Below the pieces are notes generated by a model. That model did no database searches. It was not told the origin of the DNA and saw nothing but the letters and a program-made list of their open reading frames with translations. A DNA stretch of 64,000 bases from Pseudothioclava nitratireducens (GTDB taxonomy: Bacteria; Pseudomonadota; Alphaproteobacteria; Rhodobacterales; Rhodobacteraceae): assembly GCF_029210495.1 (NCBI RefSeq), contig NZ_JARGDK010000001.1:280010-344009 (forward strand), read 5' to 3'. Shown in pieces: positions 8,598-17,836 of the stretch (position 1 is its first letter; every line of letters begins with the position of its first letter). The translations under genes were made by a program, and so were the position numbers.

Positions 8598-9155
8598 TCA
8601 GTGCAGACGGGTTTCCACCTCGGCGATGGCCGCGTCGATCATGCTCGACTGGTCCTTCGCCGTCATCTGCTTGGCCAGAACCTCGCCCGCAGCAGCCACG
8701 GCCACCGACACGGCAGTGTCCTTGACCTCTTTGACCGCAGCCGACTCGGCCGAGGCGATCTGATCTTCGGCCGCTTTCAGGCGACGTGCGATCGAGACCT
8801 GGAGGTCGGCTTTCGCCTGCTCGGCCGCGTTTTGCGCATCGCGCTTGGCGGCGACGACGATCTCGTCGGCCTGCGCCTGCACTTCACGGGCTTTGCGCTC
8901 GTAGGTCGCGAGGATCGACTGGGCCTCTTCACGCAGGCTGCGCGCCTCTTCGAGGTCCGCTTTGATGCCTTCGGCGCGCTTGTCGAGCATACCGCCCAAC
9001 AGTTTCGGCACCTTCGCATAGAGCACCACACCCACGAACAGCAGGAAGGCGATGGTCACCACGAAATCGGTGTTGCGCAGCGAGAAGAACGGACCCGAAG
9101 CGGCCAGAGCGGGCTGAGCGGCGAGAATGAGAAGGAGCGTAAGTTTCTTCATCAT
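8598..9155 (-). CDS. atpF: ATP synthase F0 subunit b
   Basis: The b subunit is part of the peripheral stalk that holds F1 against the membrane a/c ring. This 185-residue protein has a signal-like N terminus ([18 protein letters not shown]). A membrane helix follows (about 30-50, [18 protein letters not shown]), then a long charged coiled coil to the end. It is the last gene of the F0 operon, one base after the b' gene. Phototrophic and related alphaproteobacteria carry paired b and b' genes. The F1 genes are not in this window. Confidence 0.93.
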   Translation of the reverse strand: MMKKLTLLLILAAQPALAASGPFFSLRNTDFVVTIAFLLFVGVVLYAKVPKLLGGMLDKRAEGIKADLEEARSLREEAQSILATYERKAREVQAQADEIVVAAKRDAQNAAEQAKADLQVSIARRLKAAEDQIASAESAAVKEVKDTAVSVAVAAAGEVLAKQMTAKDQSSMIDAAIAEVETRLH

Positions 9156-9156
9156 C

Positions 9157-9729
9157 TTACCCTTTCAGCCGTGCCGAAACCGCAGCGGTGAGCGCCTTGG
9201 CATCGGCCTTGCCACCCATCGCGGCAATGATCTCGGCGGCAGTGTCTTTGGCCACGGTTTTCGCGGCTTCGACAGCACCGGCACGGATCTCCGTGATGCG
9301 GGCTTCGGATTCCGCTGCACGGGCCGCGATTTCCGCATCCGCCTTGGCGGTTGCGGCGTCGAGGTCCTTCTGGATCTCGGCGCGGGTCTCGGCAGCGATT
9401 TTCTGTGCCTCGGAGCGGGCATCGGCGAGGGCCTTTTCATAGGCGGCCTCGGCGTCCTGCGCCTTCAGCTTGAGTTCTTCCGCAGCCGCAAGATCGCCTG
9501 CGATAGTGCCCTGACGGTCCGCCAGAACCGCCGCGATGCGCGGCAGGGCGATACGCGACAGCACCCAGTAGATCACGACGAGGGTGACGAGAAGCCAGAA
9601 GATCTGGTTCCCGAACGTCGAGAAATCGAGTTGCGGCATACCGGCGGATTCGGCGGCGTGACCGGCAGCTTCCGCTGCGGCGTGACCCGCTTCCTGCGCC
9701 ATTTCGGCCGCTTCGTGTTCAGTAGCCAT
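9157..9729 (-). CDS. atpF': ATP synthase F0 subunit b'
   Basis: This 190-residue second stalk subunit has an Ala/Glu-rich N-terminal extension (about 1-35, before [17 protein letters not shown]). One membrane helix follows (about 42-62, [19 protein letters not shown]), then an Ala/Lys/Glu coiled coil. It pairs with AtpF to form the b/b' heterodimer known from Rhodobacter and cyanobacterial-type enzymes. It lies between atpE and atpF in the same direction. Confidence 0.93.
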   Translation of the reverse strand: MATEHEAAEMAQEAGHAAAEAAGHAAESAGMPQLDFSTFGNQIFWLLVTLVVIYWVLSRIALPRIAAVLADRQGTIAGDLAAAEELKLKAQDAEAAYEKALADARSEAQKIAAETRAEIQKDLDAATAKADAEIAARAAESEARITEIRAGAVEAAKTVAKDTAAEIIAAMGGKADAKALTAAVSARLKG

Positions 9730-9806
9730 GTCGTCCCCCTGGACCCTTCAGAAAACCGGATGGGCCCCGAAAAGGCCCATCCGACCGCAAGGATGCGAAA
9801 AAGGGA

Positions 9807-10043
9807 TCAGACGGCGAACATGAGCAGAAGCGCGACGAGGAACGAGAAGATCCCCAGGGCTTCCGCAAACGCGATGCCGATGAACAGGGTCGCGGTCTGG
9901 CCAGCTGCGGCCGACGGGTTACGCAGGGCGCCCGACAGGAAGTTGCCGGCAACGTTGCCCACACCAACAGCTGCCCCACCCATGCCCATGCAGGCCAGGC
10001 CAGCGCCGATGTATGCACCCATTTGAACGATATCGCCTTCCAT
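9807..10043 (-). CDS. atpE: ATP synthase F0 subunit c
   Basis: This 78-residue hairpin of two membrane helices forms the proton-driven rotor ring. Helix 1 has the glycine-rich [17 protein letters not shown]. The polar loop is RNP (Arg41). Helix 2 carries the essential acidic residue Glu61 in [10 protein letters not shown]. Length and motifs match a standard H+-type c subunit. I see no Na+-site signature. Confidence 0.97.
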   Translation of the reverse strand: MEGDIVQMGAYIGAGLACMGMGGAAVGVGNVAGNFLSGALRNPSAAAGQTATLFIGIAFAEALGIFSFLVALLLMFAV

Positions 10044-10108
10044 GTTCGTTACTCCTTGAGGTTGGAATTGGCAGAATTTGGTTATTTCGGGATCCGGGCC
10101 TTATCCGC

Positions 10109-10876
10109 TTAGTGGTGCGGATGCAGCGCGTCTTTCAGGTAAACGCAGGTCAGGATCGTGAACACATAGGCCTGGATAAAGGCCACGAGAACTTCGAGCC
10201 CGTACATCGCGGTGATCGCGACGATCGAGAGCGGGGTCACGGCGATACCGATGCCGGACATCAGGATCAGCGGCGCGAAGGCGGCGAACACTTTGATCAC
10301 GGCGTGGCCGGCCATCATGTTACCCGCAAGACGAATGGAGTGGCTCACCGGGCGCACGAAGTACGAGATGACTTCGATCAGCGCGAGGATCGGACGCAGC
10401 GCGAGCGGCGCCGAGCTGACCCAGAACAGCGACAGGAAGCCAGCGCCGTTCTTGACGAAGCCAACGATGGTCACCGTGAGGAACACCAGCATCGCGAGAA
10501 CCGCGGTCACCGCGATATGCGAGGTCGGCGTGAACGCTTTCGGCAGCAGGCCGAGGAAGTTCGAGAACACGATGAACAGGAACAGGGTGAAGATATAGGG
10601 GAAGAACTTGAGGCCATCCTTGCCAGCCACGTCCTCAACCATTTTGTGGATGAAGCCATAGGCCAGTTCCGCAATCGACTGGATGCGGGTCGGGATCACG
10701 GCGCGGCCGCGGGTGCCGATGACCAGCAGCAGGATGATCGCCATAACCGTGATACCCATCCACAGCGCCGCATTGGTGGGCGTGTACCAGTGGATCGGGC
10801 CCTCTCCGAAGAGCGGCTTCACGATGAACTGATCCATCGGGTGGAACACGAGACCTTCGCCAGTTGCTTCCGACAC
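10109..10876 (-). CDS. atpB: ATP synthase F0 subunit a
   Basis: This 255-residue integral membrane protein provides the proton half-channels. The essential Arg is in [17 protein letters not shown]. Several other hydrophobic helices are visible, for example [21 protein letters not shown]. Its 5' end is two bases from the stop of atpI, and it precedes atpE, giving the usual I-B-E order. Confidence 0.97.
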   Translation of the reverse strand: MSEATGEGLVFHPMDQFIVKPLFGEGPIHWYTPTNAALWMGITVMAIILLLVIGTRGRAVIPTRIQSIAELAYGFIHKMVEDVAGKDGLKFFPYIFTLFLFIVFSNFLGLLPKAFTPTSHIAVTAVLAMLVFLTVTIVGFVKNGAGFLSLFWVSSAPLALRPILALIEVISYFVRPVSHSIRLAGNMMAGHAVIKVFAAFAPLILMSGIGIAVTPLSIVAITAMYGLEVLVAFIQAYVFTILTCVYLKDALHPHH

Positions 10877-10878
10877 GT

Positions 10879-11220
10879 CTATTTTCCCTCTTCATCGGCT
10901 GCGGGCGCAGCCGCACGTTCCTTGTTCATCTCTTCAGCCGTGCGCAGCATCACCCGCACGCCAGCCGCGAGTCCGAGAAGCGTGAACAGCACCATCAACC
11001 AAGGCTGCGTGCCGATCAGCACATCGAGCCCGTATCCGATGCCGAAGCCGATCCCCAGCCCCGAAACCATCTCGATGACCATCCGCCAGGCCATATTCGC
11101 CTGATCCATCTGGACATCGACGCGGGGGGCCGGTTCCGTCGACCGCTTCACCTCCTTGAGCCGTTTCTCAAGCGCTTCAAGTCGCGCCGGATCGGGTCCA
11201 TCAGAGGGGTGATCGGTCAT
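10879..11220 (-). CDS. atpI: AtpZ/AtpI-like F0F1 assembly protein
   Basis: This 113-residue protein has a charged N terminus and two membrane helices (about 45-65, [20 protein letters not shown]; about 70-90, [20 protein letters not shown]). It ends in a charged tail. Proteins of this type help c-ring assembly. I chose the ATG at 11220 (MTDHPSDG) because it follows GGGGGCTGCCC and matches the family N terminus; an upstream extension is unlikely to be coding. It is the first gene of the F0 operon. Confidence 0.88.
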   Translation of the reverse strand: MTDHPSDGPDPARLEALEKRLKEVKRSTEPAPRVDVQMDQANMAWRMVIEMVSGLGIGFGIGYGLDVLIGTQPWLMVLFTLLGLAAGVRVMLRTAEEMNKERAAAPAADEEGK

Positions 11221-11399
11221 GGGCAGCCCCCGCAAAAACTCTTGCGCTTGATAGACGTCACGCCAGCGTGAGTCAATTGCGTTAGCGCTCGCCGCCACTG
11301 CCGACAAGTGATTGATTTTGATGTGTTTTCCAATTTTCGCATCAGCGCAACTCTGTTGACCACTCCGGTTTCAGGCCGCAAACCGTCCCAAGCGAATAT

Positions 11400-11415
11400 T
11401 CAACCGATCGGTTGA
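11400..11415. promoter_or_regulatory. perfect 16-bp palindrome upstream of arsR-type gene
   Basis: TCAACCGATCGGTTGA is fully self-complementary and lies 31 bases before the ArsR start codon. ArsR-family repressors commonly bind such dyads in their own promoters. Autorepression is inferred. Confidence 0.6.
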
Positions 11416-11446
11416 CGTTTCGCCGGGAACGAGCAATCAAAGCCCC

Positions 11447-11788
11447 ATGAGCCTCGCCCCTGCCCAGCGCCTCGACGCCATCTTCGCCGCCCTCGCCGAC
11501 CCGACGCGTCGCGCGATCCTGACGATGCTGCTCGAAGACGACATGGCGGTCACCGATGTGGCCGAGCCCTTCGAGATGTCGCTCGCGGCAATCTCGAAAC
11601 ACCTCACCATCCTCGCGGATGCCGGCCTCATCTCGCAGGAAAAGCGCGGCCGGGTGAAATGGTGCAAGCTCGAACCCCATGCGTTGCGCGATGCGACGAC
11701 CTGGATTCAGGGCTTCGGCCAGTTCGAACCGGTGGATCTCGACGCGTTCGAACGCTTCCTGGCCGCCGAATTTGGTGAAGAGGGCTAG
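11447..11788 (+). CDS. ArsR family winged-helix regulator
   Basis: This 113-residue protein has the ArsR fold. It begins QRLDAIFAALADPTRRAILTML, with the recognition region FEMSLAAISKHLTILADAGLISQEKRGRVKW. It lacks the CXC metal site of ArsR/SmtB sensors, so it is probably a non-metal member of the kind that often pairs with SRPBCC proteins. No such partner gene is adjacent. A perfect palindrome at 11400-11415 in its promoter may be its operator. Its 3' end runs directly into a composite repeat. Confidence 0.9.
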   Translation: MSLAPAQRLDAIFAALADPTRRAILTMLLEDDMAVTDVAEPFEMSLAAISKHLTILADAGLISQEKRGRVKWCKLEPHALRDATTWIQGFGQFEPVDLDAFERFLAAEFGEEG

Positions 11789-11910
11789 GGGCTTTGCCCC
11801 TCTGGGCCTCACGGCCCATTCACCCCAGGATATTTTTCGCAGACTGACAGGGAGAGACCTCTTTCAGTCTGCCCCAAATATCCCGGGGGTCCGGGGGCAG
11901 CGCCCCCGGC
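11786..11910. repeat. composite intergenic palindrome, copy 3 (complete)
   Basis: An outer GGGGCTTTGCCCC hairpin and a GGGC/GCCC stem come first. The inverted pair CACCCCAGGATATTT and AAATATCCCGGGGGT follows, around an inner stem AGACTGA/TCAGTCT, and then GGGGGCAGCGCCCCC. It has the same plan as copy 2 with a different inner stem. It separates the convergent arsR and DUF1989 genes. Confidence 0.75.
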
Positions 11911-11911
11911 C

Positions 11912-12748
11912 TCAGACCCCGTGCGAGCGGTCGTAACCGTTTAACGTGGGCGAAACCCAGCCAGCAGGCGGCGCGTCGGGGCGGTAGATGTCGATCTGCA
12001 ACGGATAGCAGGCGGCCGTGTCCGAGCTATGCTCCGCCCCGCAATCGCCGCCCGGACAGGCTGACAAAGCGCCGAAGAGATCGGTTTCCGCGAAGAATTC
12101 AAGGTAATCGCCCGGGCGCACCGGGCTCGCCTTCATGAAATATTGTCCCGTGTCCCGCGTGAACCCGGTGCACATGAAGACATTGAGCACATCATGCACC
12201 AGCGCCTCCGCTTCGGACAGCGACAGCCCGCGCGCCTGCGCCAGCGCCCGCGTCAGGTTCGAATGACAGCAATGGTGATACTGCCCGCCACTCAACAGGT
12301 TATGCGTATAGGGATCACAGCGCGTGCCAATCACGTCATGCACCGAGCCGCCATCCGCGTCGATCCCATACCAGTCGAGCGTATCCTCGGTGATCGTCGC
12401 AAGCGGGCGCAGCGTCGGGAAGGAGGACCAAAGCCGGTCGCCTGTGCTCAGATGCGTGCCATGCAGGGCCCGTGTCTTGCCTGAATAGAACCGCTCCGAC
12501 AGATCCGCCGACCAGATATTCAGATCGCCCACCTGCGGGCCCTCGACCGACACGATCCGAAAGAAATGCCCCGCCGGCACTTCGAAACAGGCCGCCTCGC
12601 GCGGGTCCGCGACATGCGAGGCCACGCGCTTCCACCCTGCCCTTGCGGCGCGATAGCCCGCCAGATCGGGATGCGGCAGGGTCTCGGTCGGGTAACAGAT
12701 CACGGCGGGGCGGGCCCGGCGTTCAGCGGCGTCTTTCGGTTCGCACAT
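11912..12748 (-). CDS. DUF1989 (urea carboxylase-associated) family protein
   Basis: This 278-residue protein has the DUF1989 features: FEVPAGHFFRIVSVEGPQVGD, NIWSADLSERFYSGKTR, and a Cys/His-rich centre (QYHHCCHSNL) that could bind metal. Members often lie beside urea carboxylase or guanidine-utilisation genes, but no such genes are here. The start at 12748 (MCEPKDAA) is preceded by AAAGGAGACC. Biochemical function is not established to my knowledge. Confidence 0.8.
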   Translation of the reverse strand: MCEPKDAAERRARPAVICYPTETLPHPDLAGYRAARAGWKRVASHVADPREAACFEVPAGHFFRIVSVEGPQVGDLNIWSADLSERFYSGKTRALHGTHLSTGDRLWSSFPTLRPLATITEDTLDWYGIDADGGSVHDVIGTRCDPYTHNLLSGGQYHHCCHSNLTRALAQARGLSLSEAEALVHDVLNVFMCTGFTRDTGQYFMKASPVRPGDYLEFFAETDLFGALSACPGGDCGAEHSSDTAACYPLQIDIYRPDAPPAGWVSPTLNGYDRSHGV

Positions 12749-12787
12749 ATCGGTCTCCTTTGCGCGCATCAAATCCGGCCCTTGCGC

Positions 12788-12814
12788 AAAAGAAAAGCCC
12801 CGCCATAGCGGGGC
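12788..12814 (-). terminator. intrinsic terminator of the 51-residue gene
   Basis: Read on the minus strand, GCCCCGC-TATG-GCGGGGC is followed by TTTTCTTTT. It lies between the stop of the small gene at 12838 and the start of the DUF1989 gene. Confidence 0.85.
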
Positions 12815-12837
12815 CTTTCACATTCCAAAGCGCCGCC

Positions 12838-12993
12838 TCAGGCCGCGCTGTAATATTCGTACATCTGCTCAAGGGGCGTCAGAACCCGCTCGGCAGGGAT
12901 CGGTCGGCTCGGCTCGGGGGTGTAATAGGCAAGCGAGTCCTCAAGACTGCGCGCAGCGTCCAGCTTGCGGGGGAAGGTAACGATCTTGGCCAT
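12838..12993 (-). CDS. 51-residue protein of unknown function
   Basis: Reading from the ATG at 12993 gives a 51-residue protein that starts MAKIVTFPRKLDAARS and ends LEQMYEYYSAA. A GGAGAGTT ribosome site sits just upstream, and a strong terminator follows 24 bases after the stop. Together these argue that it is a real, separately transcribed gene. It is soluble, with a Tyr-rich end and a Pro-rich middle (YYTPEPSRPIP). I do not recognise the family. Confidence 0.65.
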   Translation of the reverse strand: MAKIVTFPRKLDAARSLEDSLAYYTPEPSRPIPAERVLTPLEQMYEYYSAA

Positions 12994-13188
12994 GGAACTC
13001 TCCATTACTCGAGTTCCTCCCTGCTGGCGTAGATAGGGGTGCGCCCCAGTCCCGAACAGGTCTGTTTATGCAACCTCGCCATGCGTATGCCGCAATGCAG
13101 CAATTTCACGCGGACGTGAGCCGCAGCGCCAATCCCGCCCATGTTCCGGCGCTTGTTCTTTGCCCAAAGCAGTGCCAAAACCCTAGCC

Positions 13189-14115
13189 ATGATCTTTCGC
13201 GGCCTATCCTTTTCGCGCATTCGCACCCATTTGCGACCGCTGGCGCTGCTGGCGCTCGGCCTGAGCGTTGCAGCCTGTGCCGCGCCCGATCCGGGCGTGT
13301 CCAAGCGCGAGCTGCGCAACACGCCGCTCGAAGGGTGCTGCGATAATGCCGAGACCTATCCAGCACCGCTGATCCATCTGGCCGATCCGCTCGCCCCTGC
13401 CGTTGGGCGCGTCGTCGGAGCCATCGTGATGCGTGACGGCTATATCGCCAAACCCGCCGCTTATGCTGCCGTCGAGGCGGACCTGCGACCGCTCGACGTG
13501 CTTTTCGTAAGCTCCAAGGGGCGCCTGTCGGGCACGATGCTGCCGGGACTGTTCAGCCATGTCGTGATCTATCTGGGCACCGAAGCGGACCTGCGCGCGC
13601 TCGGCATTTGGGACGACCCCGCGCTGGTGCCGCATCACGCGGCGATCCGTGCGGGCAAGACCTATATCGAATCCGACTCGCCCGGCGTTCACTTGTCCGA
13701 TGTCGAATATGTGCTGGCCACCGATGCGGTCGCGGTGCTGCGTCCGCCGATCACCTCACGCGCGCGCAAGCAGGAAACGCTGCGCAATCTCGCCCGCGCC
13801 CTGGGCGCCGATTTCGACTTTTTCTTCGATAACGCCTCGACCGACGCGCTCTACTGCGCTGAACTGGCCGCCCGCGCCATGCCCGAGGCGCAGATGCCGA
13901 CCCGGCGGCTTTACGGGCGCCAGACGATCGTCCCCGACGATGTTGTGGCCCTCGCTGTGACCGAACGTGGCGCGATGGATTTCGTGGGCTATGTCCGCGG
14001 CACCGAAGAGGGCTGGGCCGAAGCCGACCGCGACACGCTGATCGCCGATCTCACCCGGAACTGGCGCAAGGCAGAGCGCGACCCCGCGCGGCTCAAGGAT
14101 CAGGACCCCGGGTAA
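13189..14115 (+). CDS. YiiX-like permuted papain-fold lipoprotein
   Basis: This protein of about 308 residues has a signal peptide ending in lipobox VAAC (about residue 30 from the ATG at 13189). The body has the circularly permuted NlpC/P60 arrangement: a His in GLFSHVVIYLG comes before the likely nucleophile Cys in ALYCAELAARAM. YiiX/YebB-type enzymes of this fold are thought to act as cysteine peptidases or amidases on cell-envelope substrates. An in-frame ATG at 13141 would add residues that spoil the signal peptide, so I prefer 13189. The substrate is unknown. Confidence 0.75.
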   Translation: MIFRGLSFSRIRTHLRPLALLALGLSVAACAAPDPGVSKRELRNTPLEGCCDNAETYPAPLIHLADPLAPAVGRVVGAIVMRDGYIAKPAAYAAVEADLRPLDVLFVSSKGRLSGTMLPGLFSHVVIYLGTEADLRALGIWDDPALVPHHAAIRAGKTYIESDSPGVHLSDVEYVLATDAVAVLRPPITSRARKQETLRNLARALGADFDFFFDNASTDALYCAELAARAMPEAQMPTRRLYGRQTIVPDDVVALAVTERGAMDFVGYVRGTEEGWAEADRDTLIADLTRNWRKAERDPARLKDQDPG

Positions 14116-14153
14116 ATGACAAAGGCCCGGAGAGACCTCCGGGCCTTTGTCAT
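14116..14153. terminator. strong bidirectional terminator (17-bp perfect stem)
   Basis: The sequences 14116-14132 and 14137-14153 are exact reverse complements around an AGAC loop, with the core GGCCCGGAG/CTCCGGGCC followed by TTTGTCAT. It separates the YiiX-like gene from sdhB, which converge here. Confidence 0.92.
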
Positions 14154-14168
14154 TCCGGTTGCGCGCGC

Positions 14169-14948
14169 TCAGACGACGCGGTTCACCATCATCTTCTTGA
14201 TCTCTGCGATGGCCTTGGCCGGGTTCAGACCCTTCGGGCAGGTTTTCGCGCAGTTCATGATCGTGTGGCAACGATAGAGCTTGAAGGGGTCTTCAAGGTT
14301 GTCCAGACGCTCGCCGGTCGCCTCATCGCGCGAGTCGATGATCCAGCGATAGGCATGCAGCAGCGCCGCCGGACCCAGATACTCGTCGCCGTTCCACCAG
14401 TAGCTCGGGCACGAGGTCGAGCAGGATGCGCACATCACGCATTCATAAAGACCGTCGAGCTTCTTGCGGTCCTCGATCGACTGACGCCACTCTTTCGCGG
14501 GGCGGTTCGTCTTGGTTTCGAGCCACGGCATGATCGAAGCGTGCTGCGCGTAGAAATGCGTCAGGTCCGGGATCAGGTCCTTGACCACCGGCATATGCGG
14601 CAGCGGGTAGATTTTGACGTCGCCCTTCACCTCATCAAGGCCATAGATACAGGCCAGCGTGTTGATCCCGTCGATGTTCATCGCGCAGGACCCGCAGATG
14701 CCTTCGCGGCAGGAGCGGCGGAAGGTCAGCGTCGGGTCGATCTCGTTCTTGATCTTGATGAGCGCGTCCAGAACCATCGGGCCGCACTTGTCCATATCAA
14801 GGAAATAGGTGTCGACCCGCGGGTTCTCGCCGGTATCCGGGTCCCAGCGATAGATCTGGAACTTGCGGACATTCGTCGCGCCATCGGGCTTCGGCCAGGT
14901 CTTGCCGACGCGGATCTTCGAGTTCTTGGGAAGTGTGAACTGAACCAT
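14169..14948 (-). CDS. sdhB: succinate dehydrogenase iron-sulfur subunit
   Basis: SdhB carries electrons from the flavin to ubiquinone in complex II. This 259-residue protein has all three clusters: [2Fe-2S] ligands in CREGICGSC, [4Fe-4S] ligands in [12 protein letters not shown], and [3Fe-4S] ligands in [14 protein letters not shown]. It is the last gene of the sdh operon. It is separated from sdhA by three small lipoprotein genes, which is unusual compared with the classical sdhCDAB order. Confidence 0.98.
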   Translation of the reverse strand: MVQFTLPKNSKIRVGKTWPKPDGATNVRKFQIYRWDPDTGENPRVDTYFLDMDKCGPMVLDALIKIKNEIDPTLTFRRSCREGICGSCAMNIDGINTLACIYGLDEVKGDVKIYPLPHMPVVKDLIPDLTHFYAQHASIMPWLETKTNRPAKEWRQSIEDRKKLDGLYECVMCASCSTSCPSYWWNGDEYLGPAALLHAYRWIIDSRDEATGERLDNLEDPFKLYRCHTIMNCAKTCPKGLNPAKAIAEIKKMMVNRVV

Positions 14949-14964
14949 GTGTGATCCCTTTCGG

Positions 14965-15279
14965 TTAGCGGGAATAGAGCGGCCGCGTCGGGAGCTGGCC
15001 GGATTTTTGATAGACGCAGCGCGCGTAGACTTCGTTCGGGTCCTGCCCGGTCAGATTGCCAAGCGAGACCGTGGTGTCGATGTCATAGATCGCGCCATCC
15101 TGATTGAAGCCGAACTTGGCCTCGCCGCTGATCGGGCGGGTGCGCTGTGCGATGTCGTAGCATTGCTGCTCTGCCACCGCGACCGGCACCGGACCGCAGG
15201 CCGAGAGCGCCATCAGACCGGCAAGGCCGAGAGCCATCGTGCCGCGCAGTGCCGTCTGACGGGTCATGAGCACAGTCAT
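14965..15279 (-). CDS. small two-cysteine lipoprotein in the sdh operon (third)
   Basis: This 104-residue protein has a signal peptide and lipobox LSAC (Cys28). The mature part is about 77 residues with two further Cys (EQQCYDIAQ and ARCVYQK), which could form a periplasmic disulfide. It starts 10 bases after the second lipoprotein gene and ends 16 bases before sdhB, so it is surely in the sdh transcript. A second ATG at 15267 is possible. I do not recognise a domain. A link to complex II assembly is only a guess from position. Confidence 0.75.
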   Translation of the reverse strand: MTVLMTRQTALRGTMALGLAGLMALSACGPVPVAVAEQQCYDIAQRTRPISGEAKFGFNQDGAIYDIDTTVSLGNLTGQDPNEVYARCVYQKSGQLPTRPLYSR

Positions 15280-15289
15280 CCTTCCCTCC

Positions 15290-15622
15290 TCACAGCAGTG
15301 ACGCGCCGTTCTGGGCGATGCAGCGCACGGTTTCAGGCCGTTGTGCCACGCCCATCACGGTCGAAACGGTTTCATCCGTGACGCCGACCACCGCGCCCTT
15401 GGCGATGGTGTAGATCTCGGACAGTTCGGCATTGTCGATGATGCAGTCCGTGACCGGGGCCGCGTTGACCCCCGGCAGTTTCTGCGCGACCACGCCATTG
15501 ACGACGGTTTTCGCCTGCGTGCGGGCGATCTCCTCGGCGCTTTGCTCCAGCGGGCCGCTCATCTGGCAGGCGCCCAGCAGGATGACTGCGGCGAAGGGGG
15601 CCGTTTTCAATAGTTGATACAA
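15290..15622 (-). CDS. small two-cysteine lipoprotein in the sdh operon (second)
   Basis: This 110-residue protein has lipobox LGAC (Cys19). The mature part has two other Cys (VTDCIIDN, VRCIAQNG) and a hydrophobic centre. Its ATG lies inside the end of the preceding gene (16-base overlap), so the two are translationally coupled. I recall similar proteins only from Rhodobacterales and cannot assign a function. Confidence 0.75.
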   Translation of the reverse strand: MYQLLKTAPFAAVILLGACQMSGPLEQSAEEIARTQAKTVVNGVVAQKLPGVNAAPVTDCIIDNAELSEIYTIAKGAVVGVTDETVSTVMGVAQRPETVRCIAQNGASLL

Positions 15623-16011
15623 TATCCGCTCCCCCCCTGCATGACGCCCAGACCCCGCTGACAGGTTCCGCTGGTGGCCGCCGGATAGCGCGCCGCGTTT
15701 TGCTCGGCGACGACGGCGGCGCGATATGCCCCTTGCGGGGTCGTGGCCGAGACACGGGCGAGACAGCTTTCATAGGCCGCCTCGATCATACCCTTGGCAA
15801 TCCCCTTGCCGAGAGCCGCCCCGAACAGCCCCGCACCATTGGTCGGCGCGGGTTGGTAGCTGCCGCGGGCGCGGGCGTCCTTATAGGCTGCCTCGCATTC
15901 CTGTGCGGTCTGTGCCGGGCGACCCTGATAGCGCAGGATATTCTGCTCGCCACAGCCGGCCAAGGTCAGACAGACCCCGGCACAGCAAAGGATCGAAGCG
16001 CGCCCCAGCAT
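15607..16011 (-). CDS. small cysteine-containing lipoprotein in the sdh operon (first)
   Basis: This 134-residue protein has lipobox LAGC (Cys20) and four later Cys (QECEAAY, ESCLARV, GTCQRGL, GYCINY), enough for two disulfides. A Gly-rich stretch (NGAGLFGAALGKGIAKGM, about 57-75) could pack against membrane. Its ATG overlaps the sdhA stop codon as TGATG, which indicates tight translational coupling to SdhA. No family is recognised. Confidence 0.75.
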   Translation of the reverse strand: MLGRASILCCAGVCLTLAGCGEQNILRYQGRPAQTAQECEAAYKDARARGSYQPAPTNGAGLFGAALGKGIAKGMIEAAYESCLARVSATTPQGAYRAAVVAEQNAARYPAATSGTCQRGLGVMQGGSGYCINY

Positions 16012-17816
16012 CAGAACGTCCGCGCTTTCGGCGCGATGGTCTTGAGGCTGATGCCGCCCTCTGTCTCCGTGGTGAGCGGATCGAGGATGACCGGACGATA
16101 GCTCAGCTCCACCGTGTTGCCGGTGACACGGCTGACGGTGTGCACGCGCCAGTTCTCGTCGTCGCGGGTCGCATGGTCCTCGGAGGCGTGCGCGCCCCGG
16201 CTTTCCTTGCGGGCCTCTGCGCCGACGATGGTCGCCAGAGCGTTCGGCATCAGGTTGGTGAGTTCCAGCGTCTCCATCAGGTCGGAGTTCCAGATCAGCG
16301 AGCGATCGGTGACCGCCAGATCGTCGAGCTTGGCCGCCACAGCGGTCATCTTCTCGACGCCTTCCTTCAGCGTCTTGTCGGTGCGGAACACCGCCGCGTC
16401 GGCCTGCATCGTCTTTTGCATTTCCAGACGCAGCTCCGCCGTCGGCACGCCACCCTTGGCATAGCGCAGACCATCGAAGCGGTCGAAGGCCTTGTCCACG
16501 GACGCCTGGTTCAGCACGCCATTGCGGGCCTTCGGATCGACGACCTGACCGGCGCGGATCGCGGCCGCGCGGCCGAACACCACGAGGTCGATCAGAGAGT
16601 TCGAGCCCAGACGGTTCGCGCCATGCACCGAGGCACAGCCCGCCTCGCCCACGGCCATCAGGCCCGGCACGACCGCGGTCGGGTTTTCCTTGGTCGGGTT
16701 CAGAACCTCGCCCCAGTAGTTCGTCGGGATACCGCCCATGTTGTAGTGCACGGTCGGCAGAACCGGGATCGGCTCTTTGGTGACATCGACGCCCGCGAAA
16801 ATCTTCGCCGATTCCGAAATCCCCGGCAGACGTTCCGCCAGCGCCTCTGCGGGCAGGTGCGACAGGTTCAGGTGGATGTGATCCTTGCCATCGCCCACGC
16901 CGCGGCCTTCGCGGATTTCCATGGTCATGCAGCGCGAAACATAGTCACGCGGCGCAAGATCCTTGTAGTGGGGCGCGTAACGCTCCATGAAGCGCTCGCC
17001 TTCGGAGTTGGTCAGGTAACCACCCTCGCCGCGTGCGCCTTCGGTGATCAGACAGCCCGAGCCGTAGATGCCGGTCGGGTGGAACTGCACGAACTCCATG
17101 TCCTGAAGCGCCAGACCCGCGCGCGCCACCATGCCGCCACCGTCGCCGGTGCAGGTATGGGCCGAGGTCGCCGAGAAATAGGCGCGGCCATAGCCGCCGG
17201 TCGCCAGAACCACCATCTTCGCGTTGAAGACGTGGAAGGTGCCGTCGTCGAGCTTCCAGCAGACCACACCCTGGCAAACCCCATCGTCCGACATGATCAG
17301 GTCGATGGCGAAATACTCGATGAAGAATTCCGCATTGTTCTTGAGCGACTGGCCGTAAAGCGTGTGCAGGATCGCGTGACCGGTGCGGTCAGCGGCGGCA
17401 CAGGTGCGCTGCACGGGCGGGCCTTCACCGAATTCGGTGGTGTGGCCGCCGAAGGGGCGCTGGTAGATCTTGCCTTCCTCGGTGCGCGAGAACGGCACAC
17501 CGTAATGTTCCAGCTCGTAAACCGCCTTGGGCGCCTCACGCGCGAGATATTCCATCGCGTCGGTGTCGCCCAGCCAGTCCGACCCCTTCACGGTGTCGTA
17601 CATATGCCATTGCCAGCTATCCGGACCCATATTGCCGAGCGAGGCGGCGATACCGCCTTGCGCCGCAACCGTGTGCGAGCGGGTCGGGAACACCTTGGTC
17701 ACGCAGGCCGTGCGCAGCCCTTGCTCAGCCATGCCCAGCGTCGCGCGCAGACCAGCGCCACCGGCACCGACCACCACGACGTCATATTCGTGCGTTTCGT
17801 ATTGGTAAGCAGCCAT
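16011..17816 (-). CDS. sdhA: succinate dehydrogenase flavoprotein subunit
   Basis: SdhA oxidises succinate to fumarate with covalently bound FAD. This 601-residue protein has the dinucleotide fold [17 protein letters not shown] near residue 14. The FAD-linking His is in [13 protein letters not shown]. The active-site region includes [23 protein letters not shown]. Length and motifs are standard. It follows sdhD by 20 bases and its stop overlaps the first lipoprotein start. Confidence 0.98.
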   Translation of the reverse strand: MAAYQYETHEYDVVVVGAGGAGLRATLGMAEQGLRTACVTKVFPTRSHTVAAQGGIAASLGNMGPDSWQWHMYDTVKGSDWLGDTDAMEYLAREAPKAVYELEHYGVPFSRTEEGKIYQRPFGGHTTEFGEGPPVQRTCAAADRTGHAILHTLYGQSLKNNAEFFIEYFAIDLIMSDDGVCQGVVCWKLDDGTFHVFNAKMVVLATGGYGRAYFSATSAHTCTGDGGGMVARAGLALQDMEFVQFHPTGIYGSGCLITEGARGEGGYLTNSEGERFMERYAPHYKDLAPRDYVSRCMTMEIREGRGVGDGKDHIHLNLSHLPAEALAERLPGISESAKIFAGVDVTKEPIPVLPTVHYNMGGIPTNYWGEVLNPTKENPTAVVPGLMAVGEAGCASVHGANRLGSNSLIDLVVFGRAAAIRAGQVVDPKARNGVLNQASVDKAFDRFDGLRYAKGGVPTAELRLEMQKTMQADAAVFRTDKTLKEGVEKMTAVAAKLDDLAVTDRSLIWNSDLMETLELTNLMPNALATIVGAEARKESRGAHASEDHATRDDENWRVHTVSRVTGNTVELSYRPVILDPLTTETEGGISLKTIAPKARTF

Positions 17817-17836
17817 CTGTCAGTCTTCCCGTCAGG

